Shown piece after piece: positions 25,590-34,140 of a stretch of 64,000 nucleotides of DNA (the stretch's first letter is position 1; each line of letters begins with the position of its first letter). The stretch covers positions 620,001 to 684,000 of the forward strand of contig NZ_SGWZ01000002.1 in the NCBI RefSeq assembly GCF_004216755.1, written 5' to 3'. Source of the DNA: Kerstersia gyiorum (GTDB taxonomy: Bacteria; Pseudomonadota; Gammaproteobacteria; Burkholderiales; Burkholderiaceae_B). Both the position numbers and the translations under genes were made by a program. The notes under the pieces are model-generated. The model was not told where the DNA came from. It made no database searches and saw only the letters and a program-made list of their open reading frames with translations.

Positions 25590-28433
25590 TCAGCCGGAGT
25601 TGCGCAGGCCGGAAGCGATGCCGTTGATGGTCATGTGGATAGCGCGCTGGTTGCGTTCCAGCGCCTTGCCGCCATGCTTGCCGCCGGCGCCTGCACGCAG
25701 GCGCCGCAGCAGTTCGACCTGCAGGTGGTTCAGCGGGTCGATATAGGCGAAGCGTGCAGCCAGCGAAGCCTCCAGGTCGGGTGCCGTTGCCAGCAACTGG
25801 CGGCCTGTGACCTTCTCGAACATCTGCAGGGTCAGTTCGTATTCACGTGCGATCTGGCCGAAGATCGCGTCGCGCAGTTTGCGGTCCTCGACCAGTTCGG
25901 CATAGCGCCGGGCGATATCCAGGTCGGTCTTGGCCAGAACCTGCTCCATGTTCGAGAGCAAGGTGGCGAAGAATGGCCAGGTTTGCGCCATGTCGCGCAA
26001 CTGGGCCAGGCGCGCCGCAGCGGTCGCGGGACTGCCTTGCGCGCCGCGCTCCACGTAGTCGTGCAGCGCGCTGCCGACGCCATACCAGCCGGTCAGCGGC
26101 AGCCGGCACTGCGCCCAGGAAAAGCTCCAGGGAATCGCACGCAGGTCTTCAATACGCTGGGTCGCCTTGCGCGAGGATGGCCGTGAACCGATATTCAGGC
26201 CGGGGATTTCGCGGATCGGTGTGGCGGTGAAAAAGTAATCGCCAAAGCCGGGCGTGTCGTAGACCAGTTCGCGGTAGCTGCGTTCTGCGACGGCGGACAG
26301 GGCTTCCATGGCGGCACCGTGGCGGGCCACCAATTCGTCTTCCACCTGGGTGGCTGCCTTGGCCGGGCGCAGGCTGTTTTGCAGGGTGGCGCCGATGATC
26401 TGTTCCAGGTGGCGGCGGCCGACTTCCGGATTCTTGTACTTGGCCTGGATGACTTCGCCCTGTTCGGTCAGGCGCATGCGTCCGCCTATGGTGCCCGGAG
26501 GCTGCGCCAGGATGGCGTCGCGCGTGGAACCGCCGCCACGGCCGACCGAACCGCCGCGCCCATGGAACAGGCGCAGGTGCACGCGGCGTTTGTCGAAAAC
26601 GCGCACCAGCTCGCGCTCCGCCAGGTACAGCGACCAGTTGGAGGTCAGGTAGCCGCCATCCTTGTTGCTGTCGGAATAGCCCAGCATGACTTCCTGTACG
26701 CCATCCTGTACCAGGCGCACACGTTCCGCGACCTCGGGGATGTCCAGCCAGCCCGCCATGATGTCCGGGCCGCGCTGCAAGTCAGGAATGGTCTCAAACA
26801 GCGGCACCACCATCAGTCCGCCGCTGTCGCCGCTGTCTGCCGCCAGTGCCGGTGAAACCAGTCCGGCTTCCTGTTGCAGCACCAGGACTTCCAGCAGGTC
26901 GCTGAGTGATTCGGTATGCGACACGATGGCCTGCATGACGGCCCGCTTGCCAAAGCGCGCGCGGCAGCTTGCCGCCATGCGCAGGATGGCGAGTTCCTTG
27001 CGGGTTTCTTCGGAGTATTCTATCCAGGGCGATACCAGCGGCCGCGCCTGGCGCAGTTCCGTGCGCAGCACGGCGATCTTGGCTTCTTCGTCGAGGCGGT
27101 GGTATTGCAGCGGCTGGCCGTCGTGCAATACGCCAGCGGCCGTGAACAGTTCCGTCAGCACGCGTTCATGCACGTCCGAACTTTGGCGCAGGTCGACCGA
27201 TGCCAGGTGAAAACCGAAGATTTCAACCGCTTGTTCGAGTGCGCCCAGGCGGCCTTGCGCCACCAGCGCACCATGATCGTCCTCCAGTGAGGCTCCGATG
27301 CAACGCAGGTCGGCGGCGAATTCGGCGGCGTCGGCATACGGAGCGACGGCGTAGCTGGGGCGTTCGGCCAGCGCCCGGCCGGTCAGGTGCCTGGCGGTGG
27401 CCGCCAGGCGCGCATAAACATGGATGCAGGCGCGCCGGTAGGGTTCATCTTCGCGGTGCGAGGACGGGTCCTGGCTGGCTGCGGACAACGCCAGTAATGC
27501 GGCACTGGGCTGGCACAGGGACTGCGCCTGCGACAATTCCATGCCCAGGTGGCGCACTTCGTCCAGATAGTGGCGCAGCACCAGCGTGGACTGGCGCAAC
27601 AGCGCTTGTTCCAGGGTATCGGCATCGACATTTGGATTGCCGTCGCGGTCACCTCCTATCCAGCTGCCCATGCGCAGGAATGCCGGCAGCAGCGGCAGCG
27701 GGCGTCCCAGCCGGCCGGGCTTGCCGCCGGCCAGCTGGCGTGCGACGTCCTGGTGCAGGCGCGGCACGACCTTCAGGAAGGTACGGTCGTAATAGACCAG
27801 CGCGTTGTCGATTTCGTCGAGCACCGTCAGTTTCTGCCGGCGCAGCATGCGGGTTTGCCAAAGGGTGACGATCTGCGCGATCAGGCGTTCCTCGACCTCG
27901 CTGTCGCCGTATTCTGGCGAAGCCAGCAGGTGGGCAATCTCATGGTGCAGGTCCAGGGTGCTTTTGCGTTGCACTTCCGTCGGGTGGGCGGTCAACACCG
28001 GCACGATATCGGCCTGTTCCAGGTAGCGCAGCAACTGGCGCCGAGTCTGGCCGTTGTCGAGCAGCGTGGCCAGGGTATGCGCCAGGCTGCCAGGAACGGC
28101 CCCTTCGCGGGCCTGTTCGCGCTGCATCTGGTTCTGTTCCTTGTCTTCCGCAATATTGGACAATTGCAGGAAGTAGCTGAAGGCGCGGGCGACGGCCGTG
28201 GCCTGTTCGCCCTTGAGCGCCCCGATGCGCTCTTCCAGGATGTCGCGTTCGCGCTTGCTGCCTTCACGGCGGAACTTCACCGCGGCGCGGCGCAAGGTCT
28301 CGACCAGGTCGTAAACGGGTTTGCCTTCGCATTCCCTGATGGTTTCGCCCAGCAGGCGGCCCAGCAGGCGGATATCCTGGCGTGCGGAAGAACCGGCAGG
28401 CGGTTCGAAGCTTGTCGCGTGGTGTGGCTTCAC
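25590..28433 (-). CDS. ppc: Phosphoenolpyruvate carboxylase
   Basis: This roughly 947-residue enzyme carboxylates PEP to oxaloacetate, replenishing the TCA cycle. Hallmarks are VLTAHPTEVQRKS with the catalytic His, LGYSDSNKDGGYLTSNW, FHGRGGSVGRGGG with the glycine loop, and the C-terminal MTINGIASGLRNSG. I prefer GTG at 28433 because CCGGAGAG sits nine bases upstream; an in-frame ATG at 28475 has no ribosome-binding site and would add 14 residues. The large mechanosensitive channel gene follows closely. Confidence 0.95.
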   Translation of the reverse strand: MKPHHATSFEPPAGSSARQDIRLLGRLLGETIRECEGKPVYDLVETLRRAAVKFRREGSKRERDILEERIGALKGEQATAVARAFSYFLQLSNIAEDKEQNQMQREQAREGAVPGSLAHTLATLLDNGQTRRQLLRYLEQADIVPVLTAHPTEVQRKSTLDLHHEIAHLLASPEYGDSEVEERLIAQIVTLWQTRMLRRQKLTVLDEIDNALVYYDRTFLKVVPRLHQDVARQLAGGKPGRLGRPLPLLPAFLRMGSWIGGDRDGNPNVDADTLEQALLRQSTLVLRHYLDEVRHLGMELSQAQSLCQPSAALLALSAASQDPSSHREDEPYRRACIHVYARLAATARHLTGRALAERPSYAVAPYADAAEFAADLRCIGASLEDDHGALVAQGRLGALEQAVEIFGFHLASVDLRQSSDVHERVLTELFTAAGVLHDGQPLQYHRLDEEAKIAVLRTELRQARPLVSPWIEYSEETRKELAILRMAASCRARFGKRAVMQAIVSHTESLSDLLEVLVLQQEAGLVSPALAADSGDSGGLMVVPLFETIPDLQRGPDIMAGWLDIPEVAERVRLVQDGVQEVMLGYSDSNKDGGYLTSNWSLYLAERELVRVFDKRRVHLRLFHGRGGSVGRGGGSTRDAILAQPPGTIGGRMRLTEQGEVIQAKYKNPEVGRRHLEQIIGATLQNSLRPAKAATQVEDELVARHGAAMEALSAVAERSYRELVYDTPGFGDYFFTATPIREIPGLNIGSRPSSRKATQRIEDLRAIPWSFSWAQCRLPLTGWYGVGSALHDYVERGAQGSPATAAARLAQLRDMAQTWPFFATLLSNMEQVLAKTDLDIARRYAELVEDRKLRDAIFGQIAREYELTLQMFEKVTGRQLLATAPDLEASLAARFAYIDPLNHLQVELLRRLRAGAGGKHGGKALERNQRAIHMTINGIASGLRNSG

Positions 28434-28547
28434 TCTTAGGGTCTCTCCGGATGGTGTGGGGATGTCCGGTGCCATGGCGCGGCACCGGGCAAGCTGCCCG
28501 TCGGCTCCTGGTGAGAGAGCCGCAGGCCAGCAGCGTGTTTTTTATTG

Positions 28548-28578
28548 TGTTACGCCACTGTTTCCGGAAATGGTAACA
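28548..28578. promoter_or_regulatory. Nested palindrome upstream of ppc
   Basis: Outer arms TGTTAC (28548-28553) and GTAACA (28573-28578) enclose the 10-base palindrome TTTCCGGAAA (28561-28570), 115-145 bases upstream of the preferred ppc start. The regulator is unknown. Confidence 0.35.
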
Positions 28579-28709
28579 GTTCCGGCCGCTTCGGTGAGAG
28601 ATTTTGTGCGTTGCCGCATAGTGCGCAAAAAATAGGATTCCTGAACGCTGACGGCCATCTTTCGCGTGCCGCGAGGCCATGCCAGGATTGGCCGGTACCC
28701 CTGTCAAGC

Positions 28710-28743
28710 AACAAGCCCCGGCCGGTTGCGGCAGGGGCTTGTT
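28710..28743 (-). terminator. Terminator-like hairpin after tyrB
   Basis: AACAAGCCCC and GGGGCTTGTT form a 10-bp stem with a 14-base GC-rich loop, 86 bases beyond the tyrB stop. The stem ends in T-rich sequence on both strands (GCTTGTT), but no long T-run follows. Confidence 0.55.
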
Positions 28744-28828
28744 TGTGGTGCGCCGCCCGGTGTGAGGGCAGCGCCGCTGATCCGGCGGCAGCGTTGCCTG
28801 CTTCTATGGCAGGCAACGCTGGGCAGGT

Positions 28829-30013
28829 TCAGGGGTGGCGCATGACATGTGCCACGGCATCGGCGACGCGGCCGACATTCGACTGGTTCAGGCCTGCCAC
28901 GCACATGCGGCCAGAGCGCAGGATATAGACACCGTGGTCATGGCGCAGGCGATCCACCTGGTCGGCGCTCAGGCCGGTATAGGTGAACATGCCACGTTGC
29001 TGCACATAGCGTTCAAGATGGCCATCGCTGATTTTTTCACTCAGCAGCTGGAACAGCGTGGCGCGCATGGCGAGCATGCGTTCGCGCATGGCGGTCAGCT
29101 GGCCTTCCCACTGGGCACGCAGTTCCGGGGTATTGAGTACCTGCGTCACCACGCTGGCGCCGTGCACGGGCGGCGAGCTGTAGTTGGAGCGCACGACGCT
29201 GGCCAGCTGGCCCAGGACGCGCTGCGCGGCTTCCTGGTCTTCGCAGATCAGCGACAACCCGCCGCAACGTTCGCCATACAGCGAGAAGTTCTTCGAGAAC
29301 GAATTGGCGACAAAAGCCGGGATGTGGCGGCGCAGCAATTCACGCACCACAAAGGCATCATTGTCGATGCCGGCGCCAAAGCCCTGGTAGGCCATATCGA
29401 CGAACGGCAGCAAACCGCGTTCCTGGACGACATCGAGCACCGCCAGCCACTGGGTTTCGTTCAGATCCACGCCCGTCGGGTTGTGGCAGCAGGCATGCAG
29501 CAGCACCACGCTCTTGGCGGGCAGCTTGCTGATGGCGGCCAGCATGGCATCGAACTTCAGGCTGCCGGTTTCAGCATCGTAGTAGGGGTAGGTGTTGACC
29601 GTGAAGCCAGCGCGCTCGAAGATGAAGCGATGGTTCTCCCAGCTGGGATCGCTGAGCCAGACCTGGGCATCCGGGAAATAGCGGCGAATGAAATCGGCGC
29701 CGACTTTCAGTGCACCCGAGCCGCCCAGCGTCTGCGCGGTCGCGACGTGCGGCACCACGCTGCCGAACACCAGTGCCTGCACTGCGCTGGCATAGATGGG
29801 GTTACCCGTCATGGGAAGATAGGGCTTGGGCACCGAAGACGTGCCTATGGCTTCCTCGGCGATGCGTACGGCGTCCATGACGGGCAGGCGGCCGTGGTCA
29901 TCCAGGTAGATACCGATGCTCAGGTTGACTTTGTCCTGGCGCGGGTCCTTTTGGAAGTCCTCGTTGAGAGTCAGAATGGGGTCGCCGGGATAGGACGGAA
30001 TATGTTCAAACAT
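28829..30013 (-). CDS. tyrB: Aromatic amino acid aminotransferase
   Basis: This 394-residue fold type I PLP enzyme of the aspartate/aromatic aminotransferase family has ACCHNPTGVDLNETQW, the Schiff-base Lys in NSFSKNFSLYGERCGGLS (about residue 246), and a substrate-binding Arg near the C-terminus (YILRSGRMCVAGL). It interconverts Tyr/Phe/Trp/Asp with their 2-oxo acids. AGGA lies upstream of the ATG. It follows aroP by 45 bases on the same strand, after the decarboxylase gene, so the three genes can deliver and use aromatic 2-oxo acids. AspC-like specificity cannot be excluded. Confidence 0.9.
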   Translation of the reverse strand: MFEHIPSYPGDPILTLNEDFQKDPRQDKVNLSIGIYLDDHGRLPVMDAVRIAEEAIGTSSVPKPYLPMTGNPIYASAVQALVFGSVVPHVATAQTLGGSGALKVGADFIRRYFPDAQVWLSDPSWENHRFIFERAGFTVNTYPYYDAETGSLKFDAMLAAISKLPAKSVVLLHACCHNPTGVDLNETQWLAVLDVVQERGLLPFVDMAYQGFGAGIDNDAFVVRELLRRHIPAFVANSFSKNFSLYGERCGGLSLICEDQEAAQRVLGQLASVVRSNYSSPPVHGASVVTQVLNTPELRAQWEGQLTAMRERMLAMRATLFQLLSEKISDGHLERYVQQRGMFTYTGLSADQVDRLRHDHGVYILRSGRMCVAGLNQSNVGRVADAVAHVMRHP

Positions 30014-30058
30014 TGTTATGCATTCCTGACGGATGGGTTAGTTCATTCTTCGTGACCG

Positions 30059-31459
30059 TCAGCGTACCGGAACGCTGGCGTTTGCGATACTGGCGCCGGG
30101 CATGGCGATGGCATCGATACGACGGAAACGATAGCCGATAGCGAGGGCAAGTAGCCAGAACGGGATCAGATAAACGGAAAGCCGCAGGGTGGGAGTCAGA
30201 TACATCACGACCAGGATGCCCGCCAGGAACAGGATGCAGAAGTAATTCGTCAGCGGGTAGCCGATGCTGCGGAACTCGGTACGTTGGCCGGCGCGCTGTT
30301 TGGCGCGGCGAAAGCGCAGGTGGGTGAGGCTGATCATGGCCCAGTTGATGACCAGGGCCGAAACGACCAGGCTCATCAGCAGTTCGAAGGCGCGGCCGGG
30401 AATAAAGTAATTGATCAGTACACACAGGGCGGTCGCGGCGGCAGAAGCGCCCAGCGCATAGGTGGGAATGCCACGGCGGTTGATGTGGGTCAGTACCTTG
30501 GGCGCATTGCCTTGCAGGGCCAGGCCGTACAGCATGCGGCTATTGCAATAAACGCCACTGTTGTAGACCGACAGTGCAGCGGTGAGGACGACAACATTGA
30601 GCACATGGGCCACCAGCTGGCTGTCGAGCTCATGGAAGATCAATACGAAGGGGCTGCCGCCTGTAACGACTTTTTCCCAGGGATAGAGTGACAGTAGGAC
30701 GGCCAGCGCGCCGATATAGAAGATCAGGATGCGGTAGATCACCTGATTGGTGGCACGCGGGATGGTCTTGCTGGGGTTATCTGCTTCCGCAGCGGTGATG
30801 CCTATCAGCTCCAGGCCGCCAAAGGAGAACATGATGCCGGCCATGGCCAGCGCAAGTCCGCTCAGGCCATTGGGCAGGAAACCGTTGTTCCACAGATTGG
30901 AAACGCCGGCTTGCGGGCCAGCCTTGCCCGTGCCCAGCAGGTACAGCCCGAAGACGATCATGCTGACAATGGCCGCCACCTTGATGATGGAAAACCAGAA
31001 TTCGGTTTCGCCGAAGGATTTGACGCTGCTGAGGTTGATGGCATTGATCAGCACGAAAAAGCCCAGCGCAGATACCCAGGTGGGGATGTCAGGGAACCAA
31101 TAATGAATGTAGAGCCCGGCGGCGGTGAGTTCTGCCATGCCGACGAGGACGTAGAGTACCCAGTAATTCCAGCCGGAAAGATAGCCCATGAAGGGGCTGA
31201 AATACTTGTAGGCGAAATGGCTGAAAGAACCGGCAACGGGTTCATCCACCACCATTTCCGACAATTGCCGCAGGATCAGGAAGCCGATGAAGCCTGCGAT
31301 GGCGTAGCCCAGCAGTACGCCGGGACCGGCGAGCTTGATGGTCTGGGCGATGCCCAGGAATAGTCCGGTGCCGATGGCGCCGCCCAGCGCGATCAGCTGA
31401 ATGTGGCGGTTGCTCAGGCCGCGTTTTAGGTGTTGTCCTGCTTGCTGCTGTTCATGCAT
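30059..31459 (-). CDS. aroP: Aromatic amino acid permease AroP
   Basis: This 466-residue APC-superfamily permease has about 12 transmembrane helices. The N-terminal HLKRGLSNRHIQLIALGGAI and the segments MVVDEPVAGSFSHFAYKY, FSFGGLELIGITAAEADNP and AALSVYNSGVYCNSRML are nearly those of E. coli AroP/PheP. It imports Phe, Tyr and Trp with protons. ATG at 31459 has AGGAGA upstream; an in-frame extension to 31744 overlaps the decarboxylase gene and is not protein-like. It sits between the decarboxylase and tyrB. Confidence 0.94.
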   Translation of the reverse strand: MHEQQQAGQHLKRGLSNRHIQLIALGGAIGTGLFLGIAQTIKLAGPGVLLGYAIAGFIGFLILRQLSEMVVDEPVAGSFSHFAYKYFSPFMGYLSGWNYWVLYVLVGMAELTAAGLYIHYWFPDIPTWVSALGFFVLINAINLSSVKSFGETEFWFSIIKVAAIVSMIVFGLYLLGTGKAGPQAGVSNLWNNGFLPNGLSGLALAMAGIMFSFGGLELIGITAAEADNPSKTIPRATNQVIYRILIFYIGALAVLLSLYPWEKVVTGGSPFVLIFHELDSQLVAHVLNVVVLTAALSVYNSGVYCNSRMLYGLALQGNAPKVLTHINRRGIPTYALGASAAATALCVLINYFIPGRAFELLMSLVVSALVINWAMISLTHLRFRRAKQRAGQRTEFRSIGYPLTNYFCILFLAGILVVMYLTPTLRLSVYLIPFWLLALAIGYRFRRIDAIAMPGASIANASVPVR

Positions 31460-31567
31460 GAAAAGTCTCCTCTTCGCCGTTCCGTGCAGGCACGGCGAAA
31501 CCCGGCCATTATGATGGACCGTATTGTTTTTATTGCAACTCAGGTACGACTGAATAAGTGTTGCGGC

Positions 31568-31598
31568 GCGCCCCGTCTGGCCAGGGCGCGCGGGGCGC
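31568..31598 (-). repeat. GC-rich hairpin in the ipdC-aroP gap
   Basis: GCGCCCC and GGGGCGC arms lie immediately after the decarboxylase stop, with no T-run. It may stabilise or process the mRNA, giving unequal expression of ipdC and aroP. Confidence 0.4.
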
Positions 31599-31601
31599 AC
31601 C

Positions 31602-33344
31602 TTACAGGCAGAGCGCGTTCTTGGCTGGCTTGGGCGGCGCCTGACCGTCGCCGGCGGGCTGGGCCGAAGGATTGCGGGGGCCGCATTCGCCGTAGTCGTA
31701 GTCCGCAAAAATGCTGGCAAACTTGGGCAGGGCAGGCGGGGCATCCATCATCGGCAGTTTCAGCTCGATGAAGACCATGCGGTCGGCCTGTTCAGCCTGG
31801 GCCAGCGCCTGTTCCAGGCCGCCGATATCTTTGACTACCAGTGTCAGCGCGTCGCTGTCCGGTGCAAAGATGTGTGGCAGTCCGGCGTAATTCCAGTCGG
31901 CGATATCGTTGTACGACGAGTTCTCGCCGAGGATCAGGCGTTCGATGGTATAGCCGCTGTTGTTGACCAGGAAAATGATGGGCTTGAGCTTGCGGCGCTG
32001 GATAGAGGAGAGTTCCTGGGCCGTCAGCTGGAACGAGCCATCGCCAATGAACAGTAGGTGGCGGCGCCAGGGCGTACTGACCTGGGAGCCGAACAGGGCC
32101 GGTAGCGTATAGCCAATGGCGCCCCAGACGGGTTGCGAAATATACGCCGCCCCGGCGGGCAGGCGCATGCCGCCCAGCGCAGAATTCGAGGTGCCGGCTT
32201 CGCCGATGATGACGTCGCAGGGCTTCAGGAATGCCTGGATGCGCGGCCAGAGCGCGGCATGGCTCAAGGGCGTGTCCGGCGCTGCAGCCGCGGTGGCAGG
32301 CGCGGCTGCAGCAACCTGCGCAGCAGCACGGGCCGGTCGTGCTGGCATGTCTTCCAGCACGCGCATCAGGACTTCGCGCAAGGTGACGCCAGGCATTTGC
32401 TGGCCAGCGATGCTGAGATCATGGCGGCGCAGGTCGATCAGGGCTTCAGGCGCGATGCGCTGGCTGAACAGCGAGGTGCTGCTGTCGGTAAAGCGCAGGC
32501 CGATGCCGATCAGGCAATCGGATTGTTCAATGGCGCGGCGCGTGACTTCGGGCGTCGGCGCGCCGATGTAGGTACCCAGGTAAAGCGGCGTGCTTTCGTC
32601 CAGCACTCCCTTGGCGGGCGGCAGCGAGGCGCAGGGTATCCCGTATTTTTCGCTCAGTTCCTGCACGATGTCGGCAACGCCGAACCGGCCGGCGTCGGCA
32701 TCTACCAGAATGGCAGGGTGGCTGGCCTCCTTGAGGGCGGCGCAGATGCGCGCGGCGGCACGCTCGAGCTGGCCCGGGTCGCTGGCGGGGTCAGACAGCA
32801 CCAGCGGTTCATCCGGCGTTTCGATGCTCAGGTGCGTGATGTCCGAAGGCAGTTGCAGGTGCACGGGGCGGCGCTCCTGCCAGCAGGCCTTGAGCACGCG
32901 GTCGATTTCGCTGACGGCATTGGCCGGCGTGATGCGTGCCTGGGCAACCGTGAATTCCGCCATGCAGCGGCCGATATTGCCATAGGCGCCATCGGCCAGC
33001 GTATGGTGCAGCAGCGCACGGCTATTCATCGAGTGCAGGGGCGGCGCACCGGTAATGTGCACCATGGGAACGTTCTCGGAGTAGGCCCCGGCAATGCCGC
33101 TGATGGCACCCAGGTCACCCACGCCGAAGGTGGTCAGCAGGGCGCCGATGCCGGCGGTGCGGGCATAGCCGTCAGCCGCGTAGGCCGCATTCAGTTCATT
33201 GCAATTGCCGATGAATTCCAGCGTGCCCGATGCTTCGACCTGTTCAAGGAATGAAAGGTTGAAATCCCCGGGCAGACCGAACATGTGGCGTATGCCGGCT
33301 TCGTTCAGTCGCCGGATCAGGAACTCCCCGATCTGCATTCTCAT
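31602..33344 (-). CDS. ipdC: Thiamine diphosphate-dependent 2-oxo acid decarboxylase, indolepyruvate/phenylpyruvate decarboxylase type
   Basis: This is a 580-residue ThDP enzyme. The cofactor-activating Glu50 lies in GNCNELNAAYAADGYAR. The adjacent His pair (H113, H114 in RALLHHTLADG) is typical of pyruvate/indolepyruvate/phenylpyruvate decarboxylases and absent from acetolactate synthases. The diphosphate motif runs from GDGSFQL to VNNSGYTIE. AAGGAGA lies upstream of ATG 33344. Context (aroP, tyrB, divergent Lrp regulator) points to aromatic 2-oxo acids, giving indole-3- or phenylacetaldehyde. An Ala-rich linker lies at about residues 350-375. Pyruvate or branched-chain substrates remain possible. 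Confidence 0.85.
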   Translation of the reverse strand: MRMQIGEFLIRRLNEAGIRHMFGLPGDFNLSFLEQVEASGTLEFIGNCNELNAAYAADGYARTAGIGALLTTFGVGDLGAISGIAGAYSENVPMVHITGAPPLHSMNSRALLHHTLADGAYGNIGRCMAEFTVAQARITPANAVSEIDRVLKACWQERRPVHLQLPSDITHLSIETPDEPLVLSDPASDPGQLERAAARICAALKEASHPAILVDADAGRFGVADIVQELSEKYGIPCASLPPAKGVLDESTPLYLGTYIGAPTPEVTRRAIEQSDCLIGIGLRFTDSSTSLFSQRIAPEALIDLRRHDLSIAGQQMPGVTLREVLMRVLEDMPARPARAAAQVAAAAPATAAAAPDTPLSHAALWPRIQAFLKPCDVIIGEAGTSNSALGGMRLPAGAAYISQPVWGAIGYTLPALFGSQVSTPWRRHLLFIGDGSFQLTAQELSSIQRRKLKPIIFLVNNSGYTIERLILGENSSYNDIADWNYAGLPHIFAPDSDALTLVVKDIGGLEQALAQAEQADRMVFIELKLPMMDAPPALPKFASIFADYDYGECGPRNPSAQPAGDGQAPPKPAKNALCL

Positions 33345-33477
33345 GATTTTTCTCCTTGGGGTGTATGGCAATTCAATGGTGGTCCGGCCCGCCGTCGTAT
33401 TGGCGGTGATAGGCGTAAAATATAGTGCGTGAGAAGCGCATGGTGTGTGCGTCTTATGGCATGAAAACCCTGAAATG

Positions 33478-33492
33478 CGCATGATTCATGCG
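33478..33492. promoter_or_regulatory. Palindrome in the ipdC-lrp divergent promoter
   Basis: CGCATGA-t-TCATGCG is a perfect 15-base palindrome, 39 bases before the Lrp-type regulator start and 134 bases before ipdC. Its size and position suit an Lrp/AsnC operator controlling both directions. Confidence 0.55.
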
Positions 33493-33531
33493 TGACCCTG
33501 GCAATGTCTTGAAAATTGGGCGGTTTGATAC

Positions 33532-34029
33532 ATGGATATCTACGACTGGAAGCTGTTGGGCGTGCTGCAAGCGGATGGCCGCCTGACCAATCAGGAGGTG
33601 GGCGAACAGATCGGCCTGTCTGCATCCCAATGTTCGCGGCGCCGCACGGCGCTGGAGAAGGCCGGCATCATCAAGGGTTATGCGGCGCGCCTGGACAGCA
33701 AGTCGCTGGGGCTGGATGTGCTGGCCTTCGTCCATGTCAGCCTGCATGCCCATGACAATCAGTCCATCCGCGCTTTCCAGACGCTGGTGGAAACCAATGA
33801 CGTCATTCTTGAGGCGCATCTGCTCAGTGGCGATGCCGATTACCTGCTCAAGGTTGTGGCTCGCAATCTTGAGCAACTGGCCAGTTTCGTCATGAATACC
33901 TTGCTCGCCAACGGTGCGATTTCCCATGTGAAATCGCACGTCGTGCTCAGGCAGATGAAGCAGACCAGCGAGCTGCCCACGCAGTGGCTGGGTCGTGAAA
34001 CTCGCAAAACACCGCCTGCCGGCGCATGA
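33532..34029 (+). CDS. Lrp/AsnC-family transcriptional regulator
   Basis: This 165-residue regulator has an N-terminal helix-turn-helix (RLTNQEVGEQIGLSASQCSRRR) and a C-terminal AsnC/RAM ligand domain (VLEAHLLSGDADYLLKV-like core and a conserved GD-x-DYLL). It is divergent from the ipdC-aroP-tyrB genes with a palindrome between. In Azospirillum and Enterobacter-like ipdC loci, aromatic amino acids control ipdC; an aromatic amino acid is therefore a plausible effector (inference). Confidence 0.9.
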   Translation: MDIYDWKLLGVLQADGRLTNQEVGEQIGLSASQCSRRRTALEKAGIIKGYAARLDSKSLGLDVLAFVHVSLHAHDNQSIRAFQTLVETNDVILEAHLLSGDADYLLKVVARNLEQLASFVMNTLLANGAISHVKSHVVLRQMKQTSELPTQWLGRETRKTPPAGA

Positions 34030-34140
34030 CACGACGCATGACCCTGTGCCCGCAGGGCCGGGCGGCCATGGGTGCCATGGACAGCATGCGGCAAAGGGAA
34101 GAGAATGGCAGGGTTGCCAGTCTGCTGTGTTGTTGCATCC

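Larger units (their letters stand above)
28434..28828. other. 395-base interval between tyrB and ppc
   Basis: No gene is seen. It holds the tyrB terminator-like hairpin (28710-28743) and the ppc promoter region. A palindromic cluster at 28548-28578 (TGTTAC and GTAACA arms around a perfect TTTCCGGAAA) is A/T-richer than its surroundings and could bind a regulator of ppc. Confidence 0.5.

Noticed and set aside
32270..32340. Ala-rich stretch in the ipdC-like gene as a possible frameshift or assembly error
   Set aside because: The frame continues cleanly on both sides into conserved ThDP enzyme sequence; it fits an interdomain linker.
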